This document shows, piece after piece, positions 16,465-26,671 of a stretch of 64,000 nt of DNA. Every line of letters begins with the position of its first letter. Position 1 is the stretch's first letter. Under the pieces are notes generated by a model. It saw only the letters and a list, made by a program, of their open reading frames with translations, did not search any database and had not been told where the DNA came from. The position numbers and the translations under genes were made by a program. Source of the stretch: a virus; the IMG/VR virus record IMGVR_UViG_3300020442_000005, positions 62,001-126,000 of that record; one strand, given 5' to 3'.

Positions 16465-17993
16465 TGCATTTATTATTTACAGCTTCTGCAGACAATTATA
16501 TTACTAACAAAATCATTAGCACGACTTTGTCAGCCTCTGATGCAAACGTTGGTCAAGCTTCAACTCTAGATTTGTTTAAAATATACGATGAAACAACTTT
16601 TACTGGATTTACTGGATCATACAGTGCGCCAACAGAAATTTCAAGACTGCTGATAAAATTTGATCTAAACGAAATATCATCGTCTATCTCTTCCTATGCG
16701 GAGCTAGATGGCTTTAAAGCATATTTAAACCTAAAGGACATAAACGGATCGCAAATTGCACCAAACAAATTTAACGTCGCTGTATACCCTTTGTCAAATT
16801 CTTGGGATGAGGGACGAGGGTCTGATATATATGCATTTAATGATCTAGATCAATCAAATTGGGCCACCGCAAGTTATTCCAATGGTGGATACAACCTTTG
16901 GAACTCTCAGGGCGCCACATCACTGGGTTATCTAAACAGTGAAGACATCGATATAATAGGATCCGGGTCGATTGCTGGAACTGAAAAAGCCTTGTTCTCA
17001 ACTCAATATTTTGCCAACGGTCATGAGGATTTATTTGTCGATGTGACAACTGCTGTATCAGCAACCATGGCTGGTTTCATGAATGATTTCGGGTTTTTGG
17101 TTGCTTTTTCAGGCTCAGAAGAGACTGATTCGAAGACAAGATTTGTAAAAAGGTTTGCATCCCGACATGCTAGAAACGAATATTTAAGACCTTCGATGGT
17201 CATTAGATTTGAAGACAACATAAACGATCAAAGAAACAGTATGTTTTTCAACACCTCGGGATCTTTATTTGTCGAAAATAAGGTTCGTGGTGTCGGTGCT
17301 TACTTTATCTCCGGGTCTAACGAAGAACAACTCAGTGCCCCGGACAGTATGGTTGCAGTAATTCATAGTGCATCTTTCGCGATAACGGCATCGGCCGGAC
17401 CCTATAAGTCTGCTGGAAAAGTAAACCAGGGAGTATATTCAGCTTCGTTTGCAATTGATAGATTTAGCACTGCAAGCCTAGCGAGTAACGCATCTCTCTA
17501 TGAACACGTTGTTGCATCCGGCTCTTTGGTTATGTTCGAAAGATGGATGGACTCTGACGAAAGGGTCACGTATTATACCGGATCGTTCACGATCAAGTCG
17601 CCAGAAAGTTCTTCATCTGAATCACGTCCAAATTATGTCGTAACAATAAAAAATCTTGCAAACGCATACAAGAAAAACGAAGTGCATAGACTAGACTTAC
17701 ATGTACGTGATAGCAACAAGATATATAAACCAGTAAGAAGATCACTTGGATTAATCTCATTGCGTTTTGATGAGGCTTATTATCAAATCAGGGACACAAG
17801 AACAAACGATATAATTGTGCCGTTTACTAAGTCAAACAACGCAACTAGAATATCATCAGACGCCACCGGAATGTATTTCAATTTATCTACAAAAAACTGG
17901 CCCAAGGGTCGAAGCTACACAATTGATGTAATGGTCGTAGAAAATCAAAAAGACCGAATATATGAGACAGGCCAAACTTTCAAGGTAGTGTAA
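16464..17993 (+). CDS. Baseplate-region structural protein with DNRLRE-like domain
   Basis: A 509-residue beta-rich protein. The N-terminal 200 residues resemble DNRLRE-type beta-sandwich domains found on surface proteins: start ASADNYIT, a loop ANVGQASTLDL, then EISRLLIKFDL and later SNSWDEGRG. The C-terminal part (about 290-509) has repeated strand segments but no domain I can name. It overlaps gp6 by one base and is followed by a LamG-bearing protein, so it is probably a wedge or peripheral baseplate component replacing T4 gp7/gp8 (inference). The domain suggests carbohydrate or surface contact. There is no signal peptide. Confidence 0.6.
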   Translation: MHLLFTASADNYITNKIISTTLSASDANVGQASTLDLFKIYDETTFTGFTGSYSAPTEISRLLIKFDLNEISSSISSYAELDGFKAYLNLKDINGSQIAPNKFNVAVYPLSNSWDEGRGSDIYAFNDLDQSNWATASYSNGGYNLWNSQGATSLGYLNSEDIDIIGSGSIAGTEKALFSTQYFANGHEDLFVDVTTAVSATMAGFMNDFGFLVAFSGSEETDSKTRFVKRFASRHARNEYLRPSMVIRFEDNINDQRNSMFFNTSGSLFVENKVRGVGAYFISGSNEEQLSAPDSMVAVIHSASFAITASAGPYKSAGKVNQGVYSASFAIDRFSTASLASNASLYEHVVASGSLVMFERWMDSDERVTYYTGSFTIKSPESSSSESRPNYVVTIKNLANAYKKNEVHRLDLHVRDSNKIYKPVRRSLGLISLRFDEAYYQIRDTRTNDIIVPFTKSNNATRISSDATGMYFNLSTKNWPKGRSYTIDVMVVENQKDRIYETGQTFKVV

Positions 17994-17994
17994 C

Positions 17995-20900
17995 ATGAGT
18001 AATGAATCTTTATTTTCATCAAACAACATTATTTTCAATGTTAAACCTAGTACGATTGTCAACAAATCTTTGACAAAAGACGACCTGCAAGATTATAATG
18101 ATGATACAAATAAAAGCTGGAGCACGCTGCCTCTTTCGAATGGGTTATACAGTACCCAGCAGTTAAATGTTGACTGGACCGATTTCTCTCAGCACACCTT
18201 TTTTCATTCCGCGGAAGTTAAGGTTAATGCTGCATATGAAAGAATAATTAACCAATATCCTTATGATGGCAGTCAAGAAGAAAAACAGGTATTCTTTGAT
18301 AATCTAAATGGCTTTGAGTCATACGTGTATGACATTTTTCCGAAATACAGAGGCTATTTAAATTTCAACAAAAGCATTAAAATAGTTACAAAAGATTCTC
18401 AGGGTTATCTTTACCCAACATTGGCACGAAAAAAATCTTTACAAAGCGTCGTTGGTAGTGGAGTAGAAAAAAGCGGATATACTTTGGAATTTTTTATAGC
18501 GCCACCAGACGATGCTACCAATCATGGTCGACAAACATTGTTTCAGAAAATTTCTGATGACCATACAACAGGTATCAGCGTCTTTATTTCTTCTTCGTTG
18601 TCGACTGATTCAAGCGTTATGCTACATTCAATATTTTCATCCGGCTCTGGAGATGCAACAGCCGAAAGAGAAACGTATGTCTTGCACGTATCGGCTTCGA
18701 TTCCAAAAGGTGAATTTAGTCATATTGGTATCGTGTATGACAAGTCAGATACTAACGGAATGTTCATCACGCGAAACGGCGTTGTCGAAGACACCGAGTC
18801 AAGTACGCTGAATTTTGACAAAATCGATTTCTTAAGAAACGATATTACAATAGGAACCGGCTCTAGTCACGTGGGGTCGATAGTATCGAGTGCTGTCCCG
18901 GCAAACGGATATACTTTCGAATCAGACGAACAATTGACTGGCTCTTTGGATGAAATAAGATTTTGGACTTATGCCAAAACAGCAACTGATATATCTTCAA
19001 GTATCAATACAAACGCAACTAAAACAGATGGATTAGCGTTATATTATAAGTTTAATGAACCCACCGGATCATATGCAAATTCCGCACTAGTACTAGATTC
19101 GTCCGGTAACGGTCTGCATGCGAATATAACAAACTACATAGCAAAATCTCGAATTGTAGAAACTGCTTTGCCAATAAAGTATGAGGCCTCAAAAGATAAC
19201 CCGGTGCTGTTCCCGGATTATCCAACACTAACTAGTGAAAACATTAGACTGTTAAATTCTGCAAGTAACTACGATATAATCAACCCAAATTACATTATTA
19301 AGCTTATTCCATCACACTATTTAGACAATGATTTGATTCAGCCTGTTAACCCGACGTTATTACCGGCATACACTTCGTCTATTGCAGTGCCTGGTGGCGG
19401 TAAAATGCCTTCAAATCAGGTCATTGCACATTTCTTATATTTGTGGGCAACGTTTTTTGACGACGTCAAACTATACATTGATTCGTTTTCGGACATTAAT
19501 GCGCTTAACTATTTAGATAACAATGGTATACCACAGCAAGCATTAGAGATGGTTGCCAAGCAGTATGGATATAGTTTGCCAAACATATTTTCAACAGCTA
19601 GTCCAGATCAGTACAACTCTGGAAGACGTCTAAACGACGATATTAAAAATTCAGAAAGGTCACTTAAGAGTATACTTGCTTCAATATGGCGCAGAGTCAC
19701 GGCTGAGCTACCTCATATTTCTCGGGCGAAAGGTACATTAGCGTCAATCCGGATGATGCTAAATTCTTTTGGTATCGATGCCGATTCAAACTTTAGAATT
19801 AGAGAATATGGTACTCACCCTGGATTTCCAAAAGCGTTAAGCGTACGAAAATCTAAATCAAAAAACACACTGGCAATTAATTTCAACACGTCGTCAATGT
19901 ATATGCACAGTAGCAATCTACAAGCTCATCGCTGGGAACCTGGTGCACCGGCTGCGCATTTTGACTTACCGGTCTTTGATCCGCTCAATGAAAAATGGAC
20001 GACAAATACCAAATTAATTAATTTAACGTCTGGATCTTGGACTTTTGAATCACATTACTCTCTTCCGGAAAACAGCACTTATGCAACACAGTCATTGGCT
20101 CGGCTTGATATGTCAGCTTCAGATGGTACTGTTAGCCCATTTGTGAACTGCCTTGTATATTCCGGAACTCATCATGCTCCTGAAGACTACAAGGTTCGAT
20201 TGGTTGTGGCAGCTAGCGGTTCTGCGGCCGACAGTGATATTGACTTGACGATTCCGAACGTAAACATGTTCGATGGCAACAGATGGTATGTGAACTTTTC
20301 TCGAGAAAATTTTGGAAGCAGATCGAAAATGCATCTACGAGTCTTAAGTGCAAACGGCTCTAGGGTATACTCCAATTATGCCACCTCTAGCTTCTTTGCG
20401 AACAGCACAAACCATCCTTTTGATGGTTATATAGAAACTACAATGCCGACAAGTGCCCCTATAACAGACCGACCAACTGACGACATTCCATTTATAAGCA
20501 TTGGTAAAACTAGTTATAGTTCGAAGCATTTAAATAACTCGACAAATGCAAATCTGGGATATAGCAATACGCATTTTTCTGGATCAGTTTACAATATTCG
20601 TTTCTGGTCGAAGCATTTAGACGCAAAAGAAACATCTGATCATGCGTTGAATCCATTTTCTTTTGGATCAGATAACCCGATAATAAACTCCCAGTTTGTA
20701 CATCCAGAGTACAAAGGCCTAGGTGTTACCGCGTCTTATGACGGTACTAGCTATTTTGCTCCAACTATTTACAATTCTTCTTCAAAAATGATACATGTTA
20801 ATAGTGGATCCTGGCAGAGATTGCGACTGTTAGTTGAAAATTTAGACACTTCTGCAACCGGAAGTGATGCTTCTGGTAAAATGACTATTCATGATACGTC

Positions 20901-21540
20901 CCAAAACGCCTATAACTTTTTCATCCGGGACGCAGCACCTTCTGCCGATTTATTGACTTTCAAGTCAATTGACTATAGCACCTTCGACCCAAATTGGGAT
21001 AGTGCCTCGGTAAGCAATAAAGTTCGCGTAAGATCATTTCTAGATGAAGATCTAGCAGAAGCTTCAGGTGTTACTCATGGATCTCAATCAACATTAGACC
21101 CTGCAGAGCGTGTACCAGACGATAAGAGATTTAGTATTGAAGCCAGTATATCTCAGGCACTTAACAATGATGTTGCAAATAAAATATCCGATATATTCTT
21201 TATAAGCAATGCAATCGGCGCGCCGGAAATGCAGTATTCTCTGCGTTATCCGGATTTAGATAGATTAGCGGATAAATATTTTAATCGGCTTGAGGATAAG
21301 GTTGACTTTAAAAATTATTTTGATTTTTTCAAATGGTTTGACACAAATTTTTCTGGTATGATCGAGCAAATGATACCAACGACTACTGAGTTCTTGGGTG
21401 TTAATTTCGTTATTGAATCTCATATGTTAGAAAGAAATAAAATAGAATACAAACAGGCAGATGTGCACATTGATCTAAGTCGACGACTCGCAGCCAAAAT
21501 TCAGACTATTTCAGCAACAAATGTTCAAAGTCAAAACTGA
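17995..21540 (+). CDS. Large baseplate/tail protein with two LamG-like domains around a wedge-type core
   Basis: A 1181-residue protein of mixed architecture. Residues about 155-385 form a LamG/pentraxin-like sandwich (YTLEFFIAPP, FSHIGIVYD, GSLDEIRFWT, LALYYKFNE). Residues about 483-605 are a helical section (IWRRVTAELPHISRAKGTLASIRMMLNSFGI) of the kind seen in P2 gpI-like tail proteins. Residues about 640-900 hold a second LamG-like sandwich (SGSVYNIRFWSKHL), and the helical C-terminus (about 1080-1181, KYFNRLEDKVDF, FLGVNFVIESHML) looks like a conserved assembly region. The LamG domains fit binding of host surface glycans. The helical parts fit anchoring in the baseplate. It probably is a wedge-fibre connector; T4 gp7 is of similar size, but I see no direct match. 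Confidence 0.6.
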   Translation: MSNESLFSSNNIIFNVKPSTIVNKSLTKDDLQDYNDDTNKSWSTLPLSNGLYSTQQLNVDWTDFSQHTFFHSAEVKVNAAYERIINQYPYDGSQEEKQVFFDNLNGFESYVYDIFPKYRGYLNFNKSIKIVTKDSQGYLYPTLARKKSLQSVVGSGVEKSGYTLEFFIAPPDDATNHGRQTLFQKISDDHTTGISVFISSSLSTDSSVMLHSIFSSGSGDATAERETYVLHVSASIPKGEFSHIGIVYDKSDTNGMFITRNGVVEDTESSTLNFDKIDFLRNDITIGTGSSHVGSIVSSAVPANGYTFESDEQLTGSLDEIRFWTYAKTATDISSSINTNATKTDGLALYYKFNEPTGSYANSALVLDSSGNGLHANITNYIAKSRIVETALPIKYEASKDNPVLFPDYPTLTSENIRLLNSASNYDIINPNYIIKLIPSHYLDNDLIQPVNPTLLPAYTSSIAVPGGGKMPSNQVIAHFLYLWATFFDDVKLYIDSFSDINALNYLDNNGIPQQALEMVAKQYGYSLPNIFSTASPDQYNSGRRLNDDIKNSERSLKSILASIWRRVTAELPHISRAKGTLASIRMMLNSFGIDADSNFRIREYGTHPGFPKALSVRKSKSKNTLAINFNTSSMYMHSSNLQAHRWEPGAPAAHFDLPVFDPLNEKWTTNTKLINLTSGSWTFESHYSLPENSTYATQSLARLDMSASDGTVSPFVNCLVYSGTHHAPEDYKVRLVVAASGSAADSDIDLTIPNVNMFDGNRWYVNFSRENFGSRSKMHLRVLSANGSRVYSNYATSSFFANSTNHPFDGYIETTMPTSAPITDRPTDDIPFISIGKTSYSSKHLNNSTNANLGYSNTHFSGSVYNIRFWSKHLDAKETSDHALNPFSFGSDNPIINSQFVHPEYKGLGVTASYDGTSYFAPTIYNSSSKMIHVNSGSWQRLRLLVENLDTSATGSDASGKMTIHDTSQNAYNFFIRDAAPSADLLTFKSIDYSTFDPNWDSASVSNKVRVRSFLDEDLAEASGVTHGSQSTLDPAERVPDDKRFSIEASISQALNNDVANKISDIFFISNAIGAPEMQYSLRYPDLDRLADKYFNRLEDKVDFKNYFDFFKWFDTNFSGMIEQMIPTTTEFLGVNFVIESHMLERNKIEYKQADVHIDLSRRLAAKIQTISATNVQSQN

Positions 21541-21550
21541 GGAATAAGAT

Positions 21551-22744
21551 ATGGCAGGTAATACATTTTACACAAGAAACGCTAGCAAAGCCTCAAAAGC
21601 ATCAAACTCTCATCGCTCCCAGGCGGATAGAAATAATTTGCCCGGGCTGTCGTATACTCAGGGACACTCAATAAGAGATATATTTGTGCCTCGAGGACTT
21701 ATGCCAGTCATAGGTCGTAATGGCTACAAAACAATATATAACGAGCGTATTAATGATGGTACGGCTAGCAATAGAACCATTTACAACACTCAAGATCCTC
21801 GTAGCAACAATTATTTTGTCGACTCGGACGCGGTTTATAAATCCTCTTTTTATATTTCTAGAAACGAAATTGTCGATATTACAGTAGAGAATTATGAAGA
21901 TTATATCGTTGGAATTATCTTTCCAAGCGGCGACGTTGATTTATTATCAAGTTTAGATGGCAACGTAATATCAGATCTGGTCACCCATCTAGTCACAAAT
22001 GATAAAAATTTTTATGAAAAAATATCAGTCCCGGAAAGTCTAAGATTTTACACCGGTTTTCGTGGCTACGGTAATTTTTATTTTAAATTTATCTCTGGCG
22101 GCAATGAATCAACCGTTGTTTTTCCGAACGGTGGGATAACACAGGTACCAAACTTTGGTATTCTTACAGAGGTTTATGGCGATAATGGAGACTTTCAAAA
22201 GAGTACTCCTTATACAGATCTAAGAAAATTTAATGCAATAGAGTGGGTACAGGAATCTGGTCCACCTGGAATGTATCCAGATGTTACGCCTAGCCCATCG
22301 TATACTGGTGTTTTATTTAACGGAATCATCGAACCGTTTAAAATAAGAACAGAGATTTATGATCTAGACACGTTTGCAAAAACGGATGAAAAGAAACCAA
22401 ACAGCGTCAGCGGGATATTGATGAATAACATCACACATACTTCAGTTCTTAGCGAAACCCTAAATGCGGGATCATCGCACTATGAAGATATTGGTAATTC
22501 AAATACCGGTACCGCATTATTGGAACCGCAATATATAACTCCAGAAAGCTTCCATCAGGATCCTTTTCTAGAAAAAGACCCGTTCGGCAATAAATATCTA
22601 GATGAAGAGATGCTAGACATATTTTCCGGAGCGTTTTTGGACACAGGCCTAGTTTCTGATGGAATCATATCGCAAGCCACTGGTTTTATTACGGAAAACT
22701 ATGGTAGAAGCAGTTCAATTAATTATAGAGGGCGATTAAGGTAA
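21551..22744 (+). CDS. Structural protein of unknown function, baseplate region
   Basis: A 397-residue protein I cannot assign. It has a basic, Ser/Asn-rich N-terminus with the unusual repeat NASKASKASNSHRSQ, then aromatic-rich beta segments (YFVDSDAVYKSSFYISRNE, YEDYIVGIIFPSGDVD) and a Gly/Pro-rich middle. There are no cysteine motifs and no membrane segment. TGAGGAATAAG separates it from the upstream gene, and it overlaps the next gene by one base, so it belongs to the baseplate operon. A baseplate or fibre-attachment component is the likeliest role. Confidence 0.55.
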   Translation: MAGNTFYTRNASKASKASNSHRSQADRNNLPGLSYTQGHSIRDIFVPRGLMPVIGRNGYKTIYNERINDGTASNRTIYNTQDPRSNNYFVDSDAVYKSSFYISRNEIVDITVENYEDYIVGIIFPSGDVDLLSSLDGNVISDLVTHLVTNDKNFYEKISVPESLRFYTGFRGYGNFYFKFISGGNESTVVFPNGGITQVPNFGILTEVYGDNGDFQKSTPYTDLRKFNAIEWVQESGPPGMYPDVTPSPSYTGVLFNGIIEPFKIRTEIYDLDTFAKTDEKKPNSVSGILMNNITHTSVLSETLNAGSSHYEDIGNSNTGTALLEPQYITPESFHQDPFLEKDPFGNKYLDEEMLDIFSGAFLDTGLVSDGIISQATGFITENYGRSSSINYRGRLR

Positions 22745-25700
22745 TGGGTGTTTATTCAAGAAAATTACAGAAATATAACCTGTTGAAAGACTTTAGGGTA
22801 AGCAATGGCACAACCTGGAAATTGTCTAGAAGCCTGGTATTTTGGTTAAGAGCAAACAGTTCTACAAATCTTTTGGTTGATCAGTCTAACAATTTATCTC
22901 CCATAGCTTCGACAGGAACCGGCCATTTAGATACAACGAAAGGCCCTTTGGCAAGATTTAATTTTAACGGTTTAAACTTCAATACTAAGTACATTACGGT
23001 CTCTAATGGCGAAGCTGAAGATGTGACTAATGAAAAATCAATTGTCTTTTCAGGATGGATATACCTAAATGTATCACCAGGATTAAACAATCAAGGATTT
23101 AGTATACTTCAGACGGATGCCGTAAATGGATTCAATATATTTGTAGATGACCAAGGTCGACTTGGAATTAGGCTCACAAATTACAGTGACTCAACTCATG
23201 ACGGCGGAGGTTCAGCTCTTGCATCTTCAACGATCAAGACTGACATGGGTGTTGTCTTTGAAAGAAAATGGGTACATTTTGCCATAGCGATTGATAAAAG
23301 CGTAGCCACCCAAACTATTTTTGCTGCCAACGCTACAAAACCAAGAATATTTATTAATGGCCACGAAGAGGGTACAACCCATACGGACGTTGGAAGTCCA
23401 TCATTGCTTGATCCAAAAACCGCTGCCGGCAGCTATAGAATTGGTTACGGCCCAGCAAAAGACGAAACAGTTGCAAAAATATATTTGAACGGTGCATTAG
23501 CAGACTTGGCATTGTTTCAGCCAGATGTTGATTTAACGGACGCCCAACTTGCATCACTTTATTACGCCGCACTCAACGGTGCATATCTTTTGGGCAGTGG
23601 ATTTATTTCAACTAGTCCATTCAATGTTTTAAATGATGCAATGCATAGGGACACACATCCAACCGTTGCTAGACATTCAAACGACCGCCGGCAAGGAAAT
23701 CACAATATTCATTTTGATGACTCTAGAGCGATTCATCTTACGAACAGTGCTGCTACTTCTTTCCCAACGATGCTCAGTGAAGAGAATCCACTTTTTAACA
23801 CTGTGTACAACGGAATAGAAAACGGCCAACTAACATCAACGGCAGTCTCAGCTTCATTTGGTATCTTCGACGAATACTATGAAGAAAACAACGCTGTAAC
23901 AATTGAGCCTTTTATTGAATCAAAAATATATTTAAATTCAGGCAGCTCATATTACAGCACTGGAACTTTAGAGTCTGAAATACCTGGATTTAATCAGCCT
24001 TTGCGTAACAAAGAAATAATATCGATAGAGCTGCAAAACGAGGCTGATATCATTCTTGGGTCTTATGGAGATTCTGAGATCATCGTAGATAACGGTCAGG
24101 TTAATCAACCTTCCTACATGGCGTACTGGGATAATGGCAATAGTTTATTTCGAAGTCTTCCTGGGAACACCATAACCGTTGTAAATGCTGCCGAGTTTAA
24201 TACTTCTGCACTAAGAGCATCTGGAACTATGAGAAATCATACCGGTTCTTGCATAGGTTTTGCCTCGCCTTTGCAGATTTTATCTGGTACCGGTCAAATA
24301 CCATACAGTTCAGACGATTATTCTGGTATTACAATAACAAAGTTCCCAGAAAATTATTATAAAACATTCGGAAACCCAATTGATTATTATGGTTTTCCGG
24401 ATGATAGAAGATATGAATCACGTGATGGTGAATCGATTAACATGTCGAACTACATCAGTAAGCCTTTCCTGTTAGAGAAAATAGCGTTTGAGTTTAGTGA
24501 GCTAAAAATTAACCCATGTTCCAATCACCAGGCTGGCACTCATGGTACCACCTTCACCATGGGTATCAATATGCCAGTAGGTGGCAGTCCACAGCGTCAT
24601 GCGATATTAGAGGCCACACGTGGAATTGAACTTTTGACATGCTTTTTAATGAGAGAATTTCCGTCGAAGGTTTCGACTTCAACTGAAAGCCAATGGCATG
24701 TGCCCCTCCATTCTATTCGGCCGATATCGACATCTTCTTTTTTCTCCGGAGACACTAATCGCGATTTAGTAACATACTCGCAAGCTCTGTTTTACAACAC
24801 AAGTAACGACAACACGATAAAGAGTTTCTTTGCAAGAAACCTTTCATCGCTGTATCAGGTGACTTCGTCAGCTCCAGGTTTAACTGATTTTAACAATCAA
24901 TCTGGATATGATGATATTGCAAACCTGATACAGGAACTTATGCCCTTTGAGTATAAAGAAAACCTTGGCCAGGAAGCATCAAGTGATGGTTCCTTTGCCC
25001 ATGTTGGAGATGCAGGAGCGGTTACTAGAAACGATTTGGTGATAGAGTCCGTCCCAAAAATTATTAGGCCTACTACATTTGGCGGCCAAATAACTGGCAA
25101 TGCAGCTCATGTAGAAACTACCTCAGCCGGTACGTTGACTTTGTCATACTCTGGCCAGGCTACAAATAAATCCGAAATCGCCACAAACAGAAATTATAGT
25201 ACAGGGTTGGCAGGGCTATCGAACCCAGAGAATGCATTTCTGATTGTTGGTGCCGGTAATGTTGGTGAGCATATCTCAGTAGAAATAAGTGAAAGTGAAG
25301 AGAACACTTCTCCGCAAATATTACTGCCTTCCGATAAACTTATATTTGGCCTGCAGACATTGCCAAGAATTTCTGAAAGGTTTGCAGGAACCAGTGGGGT
25401 TAATATTTTGGCCGGTTCAAGAGTAAAAATAACTTTATTTGGTTCGTATATACGCAATGAAAAAAGATCTTCGAATGGATATGGCCAAAATTTAGGGACG
25501 CACACGGTCCATGAGTCAATTGGCTCTGATGCTGTTAGTGATCAATTTATCACCGCATATATTGGAGAATATTCAGGGTCATTTTCTGATGACGTGATCT
25601 CCGGATCGATAGACCCGACAACCGTCTATGAAGGCCATGATCACGTGACTGGAGAAATAATAAAATTGGCAAGACGTGTTGGCGGCCGTGCAACGCAAGG

Positions 25701-26643
25701 TACGCAGGGAGAAACCGGAGCTCTAAGAATAAATAATCGTCTGGTCGACAATAACGAACGCCAATATGATTCTATAATGCCAGATTTCGCTTTTATAACG
25801 AATATCGATGACGCGCACTTCGGACAGCTGGCCTCAGAAAAACTTGCAACGCTAGGGCTTCTGAAGTTTGGAAATATCTCAGCTGGCGCAAACGCACACT
25901 GGTTTTATTCCTATCCCTTTGAGGGTAGATACGCCGGTGCAGCAAGAACTCACACAATAACTAAGCCGGATGGCTCAACGCAGGCTTCATATAGAATGGA
26001 ATTTGCGGATACTGCAGCCGGAACAAACTTTATTAGTTTTTCAAATACCGGAACTATTCTTACTGGATCTACAGGATTCTCACCAAGAAACACAGTGGAA
26101 TCGTTAGCAGTAAACAACCAAGGAACATTAAATCAGTTTATTGAAGCTGGGGACGTTATACGCGTTCTTTTTGCTGCTGGTGATTTATCACGAGGTAGAT
26201 TTTTTGCAATCGGAGCAGACTCAGACGGTGATCGTGTTGGTGTTAACAGCGCTAACTCAGGTGCTACAATTAATTTTGGTGGATATAAATACGGAGTATC
26301 CAATTCTAGACCAGCGTTTAGCTCAGCAGTCTATAGTAGAAGCGCATACGGACAACTTCGTGATATGCTGGAACCGAGAAAATTTACAGCATATTTTAAG
26401 GATGGAGTAGTGAGCTTTCCAGTTGAGCAGAGATTTTTCACACGAAACAATCAACCTTTAAACGAGTCGCAGAGAATAAACACGACATGTTCAAATTTAT
26501 CGACGAATGCAACATCATCATTGCCATTTTTCGATCGAGAAAATAATGAATCAGCAAGAAACAGAGACGCTGGTTCAACAGTGACTCAAGTAAATATATC
26601 ACCTAATTTTGCACCAGCGCAAGGGCCATTTACAGGTTTATGA
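22744..26643 (+). CDS. Very large structural protein with N-terminal LamG-like domain
   Basis: A 1299-residue protein. Residues about 35-285 form a LamG/concanavalin-like sandwich (LVFWLRAN, KSIVFSGWIYLNV, GFNIFVDDQGRLGI, KWVHFAIAID, RIFINGHEEG, GSYRIGYGP, YLNGALADLALF), with the strand order typical of the fold. The rest is beta-rich and Ser/Gly/Asn-rich with no domain I recognise; the C-terminus (RNNQPLNESQRINTTCS) is low in charge. Such chains are typical of receptor-binding or peripheral tail proteins. It overlaps its upstream neighbour by one base. The stop codon TGA is immediately followed by a promoter-like ATAATTATAA. Confidence 0.6.
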   Translation: MGVYSRKLQKYNLLKDFRVSNGTTWKLSRSLVFWLRANSSTNLLVDQSNNLSPIASTGTGHLDTTKGPLARFNFNGLNFNTKYITVSNGEAEDVTNEKSIVFSGWIYLNVSPGLNNQGFSILQTDAVNGFNIFVDDQGRLGIRLTNYSDSTHDGGGSALASSTIKTDMGVVFERKWVHFAIAIDKSVATQTIFAANATKPRIFINGHEEGTTHTDVGSPSLLDPKTAAGSYRIGYGPAKDETVAKIYLNGALADLALFQPDVDLTDAQLASLYYAALNGAYLLGSGFISTSPFNVLNDAMHRDTHPTVARHSNDRRQGNHNIHFDDSRAIHLTNSAATSFPTMLSEENPLFNTVYNGIENGQLTSTAVSASFGIFDEYYEENNAVTIEPFIESKIYLNSGSSYYSTGTLESEIPGFNQPLRNKEIISIELQNEADIILGSYGDSEIIVDNGQVNQPSYMAYWDNGNSLFRSLPGNTITVVNAAEFNTSALRASGTMRNHTGSCIGFASPLQILSGTGQIPYSSDDYSGITITKFPENYYKTFGNPIDYYGFPDDRRYESRDGESINMSNYISKPFLLEKIAFEFSELKINPCSNHQAGTHGTTFTMGINMPVGGSPQRHAILEATRGIELLTCFLMREFPSKVSTSTESQWHVPLHSIRPISTSSFFSGDTNRDLVTYSQALFYNTSNDNTIKSFFARNLSSLYQVTSSAPGLTDFNNQSGYDDIANLIQELMPFEYKENLGQEASSDGSFAHVGDAGAVTRNDLVIESVPKIIRPTTFGGQITGNAAHVETTSAGTLTLSYSGQATNKSEIATNRNYSTGLAGLSNPENAFLIVGAGNVGEHISVEISESEENTSPQILLPSDKLIFGLQTLPRISERFAGTSGVNILAGSRVKITLFGSYIRNEKRSSNGYGQNLGTHTVHESIGSDAVSDQFITAYIGEYSGSFSDDVISGSIDPTTVYEGHDHVTGEIIKLARRVGGRATQGTQGETGALRINNRLVDNNERQYDSIMPDFAFITNIDDAHFGQLASEKLATLGLLKFGNISAGANAHWFYSYPFEGRYAGAARTHTITKPDGSTQASYRMEFADTAAGTNFISFSNTGTILTGSTGFSPRNTVESLAVNNQGTLNQFIEAGDVIRVLFAAGDLSRGRFFAIGADSDGDRVGVNSANSGATINFGGYKYGVSNSRPAFSSAVYSRSAYGQLRDMLEPRKFTAYFKDGVVSFPVEQRFFTRNNQPLNESQRINTTCSNLSTNATSSLPFFDRENNESARNRDAGSTVTQVNISPNFAPAQGPFTGL

Positions 26644-26652
26644 TAATTATAA
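26642..26652 (+). promoter_or_regulatory. Candidate late promoter element ahead of the tail-fibre gene
   Basis: GATAATTATAA overlaps the last bases of the preceding stop codon and lies 19 bases before the ATG at 26672. It matches the ATAATTA(T/A) element shared by gaps before other structural operons. Confidence 0.5.
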
Positions 26653-26671
26653 GCGTTAACCGGTAGAGTTT

